Shown here piece by piece: positions 55,400-64,000 of a stretch of 64,000 nucleotides of DNA. Within the stretch, counting starts at the first letter, position 1. Every line of letters starts with the position of its first letter. The notes under the pieces were generated by a model. The model saw only the letters and a program-made list of their open reading frames with translations. It was not told where the DNA came from and did not search any database. The position numbers and the translations under genes are program-made. The DNA lies in assembly GCA_020205615.1 (NCBI GenBank), contig CM035162.1, positions 36,136,464 through 36,200,463 on the forward strand. Direction: 5' to 3'. This DNA is from Panax quinquefolius (Eukaryota > Streptophyta > Magnoliopsida > Apiales > Araliaceae).

Positions 55400-57867
55400 A
55401 TCTCCCCTCCTTATGAAATTTTGCCCTCAAAATTTACGTACGTACCTGGTATGCCGAATAAGTGAGGATACCTTGACTTCACTTCAAATTCTAACTCTTC
55501 AGGTATAACCTTTGAGTGTCGAATATAATCATTCTTATCCAAGATTTTAACACGTATCTCATCATACGTTAAATCTTCTGCTATCTCGTCTAGTTCTAAT
55601 TCAATAATGTGGTTTGGGTCGTCCACATAATTACGTAACATCGATACGTGAAAAACGTTATGAACACGCGACATACTTGGCGGTAAAACGAGTCTATAGG
55701 CCACAGTTCCTACTCGATCGAGGATTTCAAATGGGCCAATTAAATCAAGGGTTGAGATTTCCTCTCTTCATCGATTCTTGCTTCTAGAATAACGCCCTCT
55801 TGAACCTTCTTCTTCACATTCATCGCCTCTTCTAGTATGTTGCTTGCCGCGGCTTTAACTTTATCGATTAAAGACGATTCTACTCGTATATTTGATATCA
55901 CCACGTGGGTCCTTAGATTCTTTAACTCTATCTTCATCATTTGTAAGTTATACGAAATGGGTTTTTGTGTTAACAACATCGCACTCGTAAACGCATACGA
56001 TCTTCTACTCAACGCGTCAGGTACCATGTTCGCTCTTCCACAATGATATTGAATAGTATAATCGTAATCTTCAACAGCTCGAGCCAACGTCTTTGGCGCA
56101 TAATACGTTCGTTTTGGGTGTAGAAAATATTTGAGGGTTTAAGAAATGGGTTTTGTACTAGGGTCAATACAAAATTCGATTTCACGCTCTAGGGGTAGGC
56201 TAGGAAGTTCTTTAGAGAATACGTTAACAAATTTATTAACGATAGAAATATCATTCAAAACTGTGACTTTCATCCCAAGACTTGGATAACATATGTAATG
56301 AAGGTTTCTCCCAACGGAGTTTCAACCGATAAGTCAAAGTCTAATTTCTCCAGAGTCAAATTTAAACGTTGAGCGCAAGCAAGAGAGATAAAAGAATAGG
56401 TAGAACCAGTATCTAATAAGGTATAGACTTCACAAGAATTTATAATTAACTAACACGTGCTAACTTCGTTTGGGTTACTCACTTTTTAAGAAGTCACGAA
56501 AAACGCTTTTCCTGAAACCACCGACTTTGTTTTGTTCGTATCTGCCTTTGGTGCTACCGTCCCAGCTGGACTTGAATTTGGTGCACGACAAAATTGGGCT
56601 AGGTGACTTTCTTTTCCACAATTGTAACATGCTTTGGACTGCATCACGCAGTTTGGACTGATATGTCCCTCCCCCTCCACATTTGAAGCATACAACCGAC
56701 GATCGTTCTCCTTCCTTAACAACAGGTGCTGGTGCTAACGTCTTTCCATCATTATTGTATATCCTCTTCATGAAATTTCCACCTCTATTATCTTGGCCAC
56801 GATTACCACCGAAATGGTTACCATTCTTGGCATGATAATTTCCCCCCATGATGGTTATCATTGTTCCGATGGCCGTTGCCACCGGTATGATTATTATCGT
56901 GTTGTTGCTCGTTACCTTTTGGTTGTGCTGACTCATTATCGCGCTCCAATAACTGAGCCCTATTCACAACATCTGCATATAAACAAAGTTTGTGAGAAAT
57001 GAGGTATTGACGTATATCGGGTTTCAAACCTCTTAGAAACATTCGCGTCATTCGCACCTCATTGTCGACCAAATGGGATGCAAACCGGGATAACTCCGCA
57101 AATTTAGCCTCGTATTGCGACATGGTCATATTTTTTTGCTCCAACTTGATAAACTCCACCTCCTTCATGTGACGAATACTTTCAGAAAAGTACTTGTCGT
57201 TGAACAGCTCTTGGAACTTCTCCCAAGACATCTTGAAAAGGCCAGTCGGTACGATGCGTTTATAGCTTTCAACAAGTAATCTGCCTCTTCACGCAACATA
57301 AAGGTGGCAAAGGGAACCTTTTGCTCCTCGGAGCATCCCAAGACATCAAATATCTTGGTGATCTGCTTTAACCACATCTCTGCCTTAAGTGGTTCTGCCT
57401 TTCTCAAAAACTTCAGTGGTCCCTACTCCTTGAACTGCTTAGCGGTGACCGACCGTGGGTTGCCATTATTTCCACCTATATTTTGAACAGGAGTCTCTCT
57501 TACCTGACGTTGCATGAATTGCATAAAGCCTCTGAACATCCCAACGTTCATCATTTGATCGGTGTTGTTATTTACCTAAGGATTATTGTCTTCTTGTTGC
57601 ACATTATCCTGGGTATTGATCGTTGGTGACTCAACGGTCTCATGTTCTTCATTGCTGATCTCAACATTTTCGGATGCCATTTTCAAATACTGTCACAAAA
57701 CAAGGGTAAATTGACATGCCACATATTATCCCTATACTCTGACCGACCAATTAAATACAAAATAAACATACGTAGGTCATATTAGCGAAGGAATTTCTCG
57801 TCTCTCCCCTCCTAGTTCTTGTCTCACATCTCAGCCAGGGATCATATCCCTAAGCTTTAATACCAAC
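55400..57867 (-). pseudogene. gypsy-C gag-pol remnant lacking reverse transcriptase
   Basis: Gag starts at 57680 (MASENVEISNEEHE), with a core at 56818-57407 (TKIFDVLGCSEEQKVPF; MTMSQYEAKFAELSRFASHL) and an intact CCHC knuckle CYNCGKESHLAQFC (about 56610-56650). Protease DTGS lies at 56402-56413. At about 56130-56150 the frame jumps from the protease-RT linker to the RNase H end (YTIQYHCGRANMVPDALSRR), so RT is deleted. An integrase end and chromodomain remain ([36 protein letters not shown]), but the chromodomain core is shortened. Several frames are needed; the element is non-autonomous. Confidence 0.85.
57851..57865 (-). other. Primer-binding site of gypsy-C
   Basis: On - TGGTATTAAAGCTTA, two bases after the LTR end CGTCACA. 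It resembles the initiator tRNA-Met site (TGGTATCAGAGC) with changes. gypsy-A has TGGTATCGTAGCTTA at the same place. Confidence 0.7.
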
Positions 57868-57875
57868 TGTGACGC
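57868..57875 (-). repeat. First 8 bp of gypsy-C 5' LTR
   Basis: TGTGACGC, cut by Ath-2. GACGC (57871-57875) is the duplicated target, repeated at 63347-63351 where the LTR continues. Confidence 0.88.
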
Positions 57876-59401
57876 AGTTGGTCGATTTCGCAATCAATGA
57901 ATACGTGCAAGTATACATGGTCAACAAGTAATAAAGTGAAAGTAGAGTATCGTTCCCACGAAGAATTATTTAATAAAAATCACCAAGTACTAATTCTTAA
58001 CCAAACAAATTTTATTTAAACAATCTCAAATCGTGATTTTTCTAATTAAGAAAACTAAATTAAATAATTAAACTGAATTTCTTTTTGACTGAATTCAGAT
58101 AAATAAAGATTAAGACTTCAATATCCCCAATTATGAACTATAAATCAATTATCCAATTATCCCAAGTATTATGCCTACTGAATTATTAACAGGAATTCTC
58201 AAATGCCAAAAGTCCTTTTCCAAGTGATCAATTGACTTCTATTTAATACAGATTAATCTTGCTATATTCCTATGCAAAACAATTGAATTAAACTCCTTCA
58301 ATTCTTATTCCTTATGTGTTACATGCAGTGAACAGATATTTCCATTCAATTCACAAACCTAATTATTCATCATGCAAATAACTAAGTCATATGTTATCAT
58401 GCCCAGTTCTAACCCTAGAATTCCTCTTTCAATTTCTTCTAGAGTAACAAGATAATTACTGATCAGATAATTAATCAATAAGCTCAAGACAAGATAAACA
58501 ATTCACTTTGATATAAATAATTGGAATAAATCAAATAACTAATTTATAGACATAAAAGGTTCAATTGAAATCTTAATAAAAGAGTTAGTTCATAATTAAT
58601 GAATTGAAACCAAGAATCCACAACTGAATAGACATTAAAAGATAAAAGTATGATAAGAGAAGAGAATAGAATCTGTTGTTAGCAAATCTGATGCTCCCCT
58701 CTTGCTCCTGCTCTTGATCTTCAATGATCTCCAAGTTGCTCCAATCTCCAAAACTAATAAGAACTAGGGTTAATGTCTAATCTAATGGAGTGTATCTCTA
58801 ATCTAATCTATGTAATCTCCTTTTATTTTATGCCTTACATCATGTATTTATAGGTTATAAGTCCAATTTTTAGCTTAGGAACAAACCCAATCCTATTTGG
58901 AGTCAAAAAAGTGTCAAAATCCGTCCCAAAACGCGTCCAAGCTTGCCCAACCTCTTCCCCAGCGCCCCAGCGCTGCTCACGGCGCTGTGATTCTGCCCCC
59001 TAGCGCCCCGGTGCTGAGCATAGGCCTGAAATGGGCGCCCCGGCGCTGGAACATTTTCTGCTCCGACGTCATTTGGGAAAATGGCCATAACTTCTTCGTC
59101 CGAACTCCGATTTCGATGATTCAAGATGTTCCGGAAAGAGGAGACGTAGATCTACAACTTTAATTCTTTAAGTGTTTCGAAATAAGGTCCCAAGAAATAC
59201 TCAAATTGGCTCTGAAGTGATTGTTGTGTAAATGGCAAGCCGAAAACGCGCATTTAGCCACCCCAAACGTCGATCCAAGTCACTTTTGTCCCAATTCCAA
59301 CAAAACAACATAAAACATGCATGAATAGACATAAACACTTAAAAACATCCAAAAGCTTAAGTTCAAACGCACTCAATTATGAGTATAAAACTCACTCAAC
59401 A
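57876..59401 (-). repeat. Ath-2 3' LTR
   Basis: Near-identical to 61805-63346 apart from a GC-rich block (about 58955-59055, CAGCGCCCCAGCGCTGCT and GCGCCCCGGCGCTGG) that is scrambled in the other copy. A TATA-like CTATAAATAC on - lies at 58845-58854. Confidence 0.9.
58845..58854 (-). promoter_or_regulatory. TATA-like box of Ath-2 3' LTR
   Basis: GTATTTATAG on +, i.e. CTATAAATAC on -, repeated at 62773-62782 in the partner LTR. Confidence 0.45.
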
Positions 59402-59418
59402 AAGACCCCCAAACTTAA
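59402..59418 (-). other. Polypurine tract of Ath-2
   Basis: On - AAGTTTGGGGGTCTTT directly before the 3' LTR. Same core as in Ath-1 (AAGTTTGGGGG). Confidence 0.75.
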
Positions 59419-59894
59419 ACATTTGCTTGTCCTCAAGCAAAAACACAAAAAAAATAAAAATAAACAACGTAAATTAACTACATGAATGCATATGCATGAT
59501 CTACTTCCTAATATACCTACGAACCCAGTAATAAATCAATATGATATATAGCAATAGGCCTCAAAGATACTAATGCTACTCAAACAATTTATCCAATCAA
59601 ATCAAAGTCCATAACTCTAACCAGTTAGTCAATCCAAACCTGTCATCACTCATGTTGTGCGTGTGTGCTTGTTAACCATTCTAACCAACCACAGTTCAAG
59701 ATAATCACATAACAAACTTCTTAGAAGGAAAATTTAAGTTCCAATTCAATTACTTTTGTGAACATGACAACTCCAGTTAAAACTAAGCAATTACCAAGTC
59801 TAAGGGTAAATACAGGATTTATTTATACTTTTATTCAACCACGAGGGCATTTTTGCTCTTTCTCGTATTTATTTATTTTTATTTATTTTTCTCA

Positions 59895-60060
59895 TGACTG
59901 TGCAATGTCTTATTCCCTTAGGCTTTTCAGTGCTACCTTAACGAGCTTTCGACTAACGACTCCCAAGCCATTAAGACCTTAGGACGCTAGGTGTAAAGAC
60001 AATCCCCTCGGGCTTACTTACTCAAGTAACAAAGGCCACAAAACTAAACAAGCATGCCAC
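59895..60060 (-). other. Conserved non-coding box 2 in Ath-2
   Basis: Inverted counterpart of 2971-3090: TTATTCCCTTAGGCTTTT, CCATTAAGACCTTAGGACGC and GGTGTAAAGACAATCCCC. T-rich low-complexity sequence follows to about 60135. Confidence 0.6.
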
Positions 60061-60405
60061 GGTGTTTATTCATTTTTTTTTCTTTTTCTGAATTTTCTAT
60101 TTTTTTTTCTTTTCATCATTTCTTTTTTTTTTCATTTTCTCTTAAACTAGACAAAAGAAAAAATTAAACTAGAATAATAGAAAAAATTAAAGCAGAGGAC
60201 TTCCCTGAAAATATAGCAATCTTCCTCCTTGTCCGCTAAGTTTGGAGAATAGGCTAAACACATGGAACAAATTGGGCACCACACTTGAATTTGACTTGAA
60301 TAACCTGTAAACCATGATAGAAACAATTTTATTCAATTCTAAATAAATGCAAATTCAAAACTACTAATATAAAACCTAATAAAAACTAAAAAATAAAAAT
60401 TAAAC

Positions 60406-60454
60406 TTGGGTTGCCTCCCAATAAGCGCTTATTTTATAGTCTCAGCCTGACTTC
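60406..60454 (-). other. Conserved non-coding box 1 in Ath-2
   Basis: GGGTTGCCTCCCAATAAGCG and TATAGTCTCAGCCTGAC, the inverted counterpart of 2107-2158. Confidence 0.6.
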
Positions 60455-60564
60455 TTCAATTCGCTATCCAATTCCCCTACGAAAATTGAGGAACCCTCCA
60501 TCCATCAGTAATAATGTCTCTTTTGGGAGGTTCCCAATTTTAATGGCCATTGAGTTTAAGTCAC

Positions 60565-60955
60565 CTAGCATGATCTTTTTAGATAGATCCCCATTAAGTA
60601 CCAAGAAACCACTAGTGCTTTCCCCATCAGGTTTATGATCAAATTATGGCATGGATGCTTGTCAAACACAATGGGCTCTTCCTCTATCTTCTCCTTTTCA
60701 ACCCACCACGACTCCACAGTTGTACTAGCCCTTATGTCACAAAGAGCTTTGCTGACGACATGACTGCCAATTGGGCATGGTTTTGCAAAACTGCCCGGAT
60801 TCATGAACTTTGGTGGAGAAGGTACATGAGACACTATCAAAATTGGCTCATCTTCGTTGGTACTCAAAGTTAGATCTTCGCTGATCTCCTTTTTTTGGTC
60901 CCCAAGTCTTTCTTCTCTTTCAACATCTATATCATTTGGCACATCCGGTTGCAGA
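60565..60955 (-). pseudogene. Ath-2 protease remnant
   Basis: After a stop at about 60970 the frame reads DVPNDIDVEREERLGDQKKE, then FMNPGSFAKPCPIGSHVVSK and ALCDIRASTT. This matches the Athila/Tat protease region (PGSFTIPCTIG...ALCDLGAS), with the active-site DLGAS changed to DIRAS, so catalysis is unlikely. A further part resembles the Ath-1 string KEKIDEEPIVCDK. No RT follows. Confidence 0.7.
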
Positions 60956-60969
60956 TTTGGTTCTCTGGC

Positions 60970-61668
60970 TCAAAGATCGGTCTCGGCATCCATGTCATAG
61001 AGCCAAGTGTATTGAGGACAAATGTTCGAGGCATTGGTTAGTTGTTCCATTTGGTTCGTTAAATTTTGCTTCAATATCTCTTGATTAATCCTCCTCTCCT
61101 CACATGAAGCTATGTACTTGGACAAAACTTCCTCCAAATTTGAATGTTCTTCCTGTTGTAGTGGAGGTGGACACGAGAAATCCGGTGGGTATGTTGGATT
61201 TGGAGCATAAAATTGATCTTGATGAGTATGGCTCCATGAAAAATCCGGGTGATACCCCCAATCCTGATAATAGTTGTTATGATAGACATAATTATTGGCG
61301 TAATCACCACCATACTGTACCGGCTCGAAACTGATGGCGCACTGATGACTCATATGATTTTCAGCACAATAATCACAAGTAACCGCCACACTTTGACGAC
61401 GTTGAGCTTCAAAAGCGTTTAACCTCCTCGAAATTGTCTCAATCTGTGCTGACAATGTAGAAAGTGTCGCGAGTCTGTCAATCTCCCCTAACCTTGGCTG
61501 AGTCATTCTTGCCATCCTTCGGCTCCGTTGGGCTACGATAACCTCCAACGTCTTCGAAGTTGCCTCAATTTGTATTGGCTCTATAGACGATGTATTAAGT
61601 CCATCAATCCCTGTTTCCCTTGGTTGAGTCATGTTCATGTATGGCCATTGATACGTAAAGTCATCCAT
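60970..61668 (-). CDS. Ath-2 Gag-like protein, 232 aa
   Basis: The ATG at 61668 lies 113 bases from the PBS, and the frame is open for 232 codons. The N terminus MDDFTYQWPYMNMTQPRETG and two MTQPR words precede a predicted helix (LSAQIETISRRLNAFEAQRR), then a knuckle-like CDYCAENHMSHQC and GYHPDFSW (Athila Gag GWRNHPNFSW). A Gln/Glu-rich helical end closes it (EEVLSKYIASCEERRINQ). It is the least damaged coding frame of the family. It could bind RNA or be non-functional; this is inference. Confidence 0.65.
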   Translation of the reverse strand: MDDFTYQWPYMNMTQPRETGIDGLNTSSIEPIQIEATSKTLEVIVAQRSRRMARMTQPRLGEIDRLATLSTLSAQIETISRRLNAFEAQRRQSVAVTCDYCAENHMSHQCAISFEPVQYGGDYANNYVYHNNYYQDWGYHPDFSWSHTHQDQFYAPNPTYPPDFSCPPPLQQEEHSNLEEVLSKYIASCEERRINQEILKQNLTNQMEQLTNASNICPQYTWLYDMDAETDL

Positions 61669-61780
61669 GGTACCTGAAAAGAGAGAAATATAGGAAGAGA
61701 ATTAAAATTAAAAATAAAAATGTTTAAATTAAGACTAATTTGATTGAAATTAATATTAGTAAAAAAATTATTAAATTAAT

Positions 61781-61798
61781 TCCCCGGCAGTGGTGCCA
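61781..61798 (-). other. Primer-binding site of Ath-2 (tRNA-Asp type)
   Basis: On - TGGCACCACTGCCGGGGA, six bases from the LTR end. Close to the tRNA-Asp-complementary site of Athila/Tat elements. Confidence 0.8.
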
Positions 61799-61804
61799 AA
61801 AACT

Positions 61805-63346
61805 TGTTGGTCGATTTCGCAATCAATGAATACGTGTAAGTATACACGGTCAACAAGTAATAAAGTGAAAGTAGAGTATCGTTCCCATGAGGAATTATTT
61901 AATAAAAATCACCAAGTACTAATTCTTAACCAAACTAATTTTATTTAAACAATCTCAAATCGTGATTTTTCTAATTAAGAAAACTAAATTAACTAATTAA
62001 ACTGAATTGCTTTATAACTGAATTCAGATAAATAAAGATTAAGACTTTAATATCCCCAATTATGAACTATAAATCAATTATCAAATTATCCCAAGTATTA
62101 TGCCTACTAAATTGTTAACAGGAATTCTCAAATGCCAAAAGTCCTTTTCCAAGTGATCAATTGACTTCTATTTAATTCAGATTAATCTTGCTATATTCCT
62201 ATGCAAAACAATTGAATTAAACTCCTTCAATTCCAATTCCTTATGTGTTACATGCGGTGAACATATATTTACATTCAATTCACAAACCTAATTATTCACC
62301 ATGCAAATAACTAAGTCGCATGTTATCATGCCCAGTTCTAACCCTAGAATTCCTCTTTCAATTCCTTCTAGAGTAACAAGGTAATTACTGATCAGATAAT
62401 TAATCAATAAGCTCAAGACAAGATAAACAATTCACTTTGATATAAATAATTGGAATAAATCAAATAACTAATTTATAGACATAAAAGGTTTAATTGAAAT
62501 CTTAATAAAAGAGTTAGTTCATAATTAATGAATTGAAACCAAGAATCCACAACTGAATAGACATTAAAAGATAATAGTATGATAAGAGAAGAGAATAGAA
62601 TCTGTTGTCAGTAAATCTGATGCTCCCCTCTTGCTCCTGCTCTTGATCTTCAATGATCTCCAAGTTGCTTCAATCTCCAAAACTAATAAGAACTAGGGTT
62701 AATGTCTAATCTAATGGAGTGTATCTCTAATCTAATCAATGTAATCTCCTTTTATTTTGTGCCTTATATCATGTATTTATAGGTTACAAGTCCAATTTTT
62801 AGCTTAGGAACAAACCCAATCCTATTTGGAGTCAAAAAAGTATCAAAATTCGTCCCAAAATGCGTCCAAGCTTGCCCAACCTCTTCCCCACTCCCCCCAA
62901 GACCGGTCACGCACGACTTCGATTCTGCCCTTCTAGCCCCGGCCACCGAGCATAGGTTTCAAAATGGGCGCCCCTTGGCCAAAACATTTTCTTAGACATT
63001 TTCTACTCCGACGTCCTTTGGGAAAATGGCCATAACTTCTTCGTCCAAACTCCGATTTTGATGATTCAAGATGTTCCGGAAAGAGGAGACGTAGATCTAC
63101 AACTTTCATTCTTTAAGTGTTTCGAAATAAGGTGTCGAGCAATACTAAAATTGGATCTGAAGTGACTGTTGTGTAAATGGCAAGCCGAAAACGCGCATCT
63201 AGCCACCCCAAACGTCGATCCAAGTCACTTTTGTCCCAATTCCTACAAAACAATATAAAACATGCATGAATAGACATAAACACTTAAAAACATCCAAAAG
63301 ATTAAGTTCAAACACACTCAATTATGAGTATAAAACTCACTCATCA
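61805..63346 (-). repeat. Ath-2 5' LTR
   Basis: On + TGTTGGTCGATTTCGC to ACTCACTCATCA. The GC-rich block (about 62885-63005) reads CCCCAAGACCGGTCACGCAC where the partner has regular GCGCCCCAGCGCTG words, while both sides are nearly identical. TATA-like box at 62773-62782. Confidence 0.9.
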
Positions 63347-64000
63347 GACGCCCCCAAAACAGGTATACATCACTCATCTTGAGTCACCAGATACATGGTA
63401 CATAAATTCAAATACAACTTAATTATACAACAGTAATGTAAAATACGACAAAACATAGCTGAGAGTTTAAACAAGAATATTATCATTTAGACAATATCCA
63501 CACTCAATGGAGTCCTCATTACATTTATTGTCACACTATTTTATAGAATACTGAGGTCTACTAAAATAACCATCTGGACCGTCAATCCGTTCCCCGACTC
63601 GTCCTAGCTATACTCTCATTTCCTGAAGAGAACAGTGAAAGAAAGGGTGAGCTCAATTAGCCCAGTAAGAAATATTATGACAAAGATAATGCGAAATAAA
63701 TTATCCTTAGCATTCAACAGTATAACAACTGATAGAATACAATAAACAACAAGTTTTAGATCAACAACTGCAGCGGAAATAAGCAATCCATTAAAAGAGT
63801 CAAGTAGAGCATAAAATCTACTATCTTCTATGATTTAAAAAGTTTTTCATCAACTTTATCGCTGAGACTCAGCTTAATAAATAAATCACATCATCGAATC
63901 ATCCCTGCACTACGGGCCAATGATATTCATGTAATCATCAATGGTCATGATTATACCGAATAATCCCTGGTCATAATCATACCAACAACTATCCATCAAT
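63347..64000 (-). repeat. gypsy-C 5' LTR, continues past window
   Basis: Starts with the second GACGC copy and follows 30431 onward closely (AAATACAACTTAATTATACA; CACTCAATGGAGTCCTCATT), with CTGCACTACGGGCCAATGAT repeats near the end. The rest lies outside the window. Confidence 0.88.

Larger units (their letters stand above)
57876..63346 (-). mobile_element. Ath-2, non-autonomous Athila-like element
   Basis: LTRs 57876-59401 and 61805-63346 flank a 2.4 kb interior. Target duplication GACGC on both sides. The LTR is TGATGAGTGAG...ACCAACA on -, with the outermost 3' base changed. A tRNA-Asp type PBS and polypurine tract are present. It encodes only a gag/protease-like frame. It shares ORF, boxes 1 and 2 and the LTR tail with Ath-1, but the middle of the LTR has diverged, so they are two subfamilies. 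Confidence 0.9.
30428..64000 (-). mobile_element. gypsy-C, outer host element, runs past window end
   Basis: Reconstructed from 3' LTR pieces 30428-31165, 43715-45530 and 54907-55399, the internal region 55400-57867, and 5' LTR pieces 57868-57875 and 63347 onward. The opening of the right LTR matches the opening of the left LTR closely (for example TAAACAAGAATATT and CACTCAATGGAGTCCTCATT in both). Three younger elements are nested in it, each with a matching 5-bp duplication. The outer target duplication is outside the window. Confidence 0.88.

Noticed and set aside
58897..59163. Opposed open frames over the GC-rich block of the Ath-2 3' LTR
   Set aside because: Same reason; the partner LTR does not preserve the frame.

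Overview
The window is nuclear DNA of a flowering plant. It contains no convincing host gene, rRNA, tRNA or CRISPR array. Nearly every coding trace belongs to plant transposable elements: Ty3/gypsy chromovirus-like polyproteins, Ty1/copia polyproteins of the SIRE/Maximus type, Athila/Tat-like non-autonomous LTR elements, and a Mutator-like element with a FAR1-type transposase and a plant mobile domain. The species cannot be named from sequence alone. A pericentromeric or other heterochromatic setting is inferred from the nesting.

Left block (1-18503). The window opens inside the 5' LTR of a non-autonomous Athila-like element (Ath-1, + strand, ends 5293). It abuts a small copia element (copia-D, - strand) whose 5' LTR is at 18231-18503. 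Copia-D is cut up by a decayed gypsy element (gypsy-A, 6223-14551) and a solo gypsy LTR (15212-17601).

Middle block (18504-30427). AT-rich non-coding DNA holds two small inverted-repeat elements (19361-19500 and about 19962-20229), a 6.8 kb Mutator-like element (20288-27126) and a fold-back element (about 27163-27525). The last three are separated by TA microsatellites. The Mutator-like element carries a broken FAR1-type transposase on + and a plant-mobile-domain pseudogene on -. The two converge and overlap, and the transposase is split by a solo gypsy LTR (22284-24929).

Right block (30428-64000). One old gypsy element on the - strand (gypsy-C) spans all of it and has taken three insertions, each with a 5-bp target duplication: a 12.5 kb SIRE-like copia element (31166-43714, ATAAT), a 9.4 kb gypsy element (gypsy-B, 45531-54901, ATATG) and a second Athila-like element (Ath-2, 57876-63346, GACGC). 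Gypsy-C runs off the right edge.

No element has an intact coding set. Many stop codons lie where Gln, Trp or Arg is expected, which suits deamination of methylated cytosine. Sister LTRs also differ in a patterned way at CAG/CTG sites (CTG against TCG, CAG against CGAG), which may be consensus error at methylated sites. Some apparent frameshifts should therefore be treated with caution. The observations most worth following are the ACGATCGTAG motif shared by the 19962-20229 element and the SIRE-like LTR, the twin-hairpin block in gypsy LTRs, the convergent gene pair of the Mutator-like element, and the family of short Athila-like elements that keep a gag-protease reading frame.
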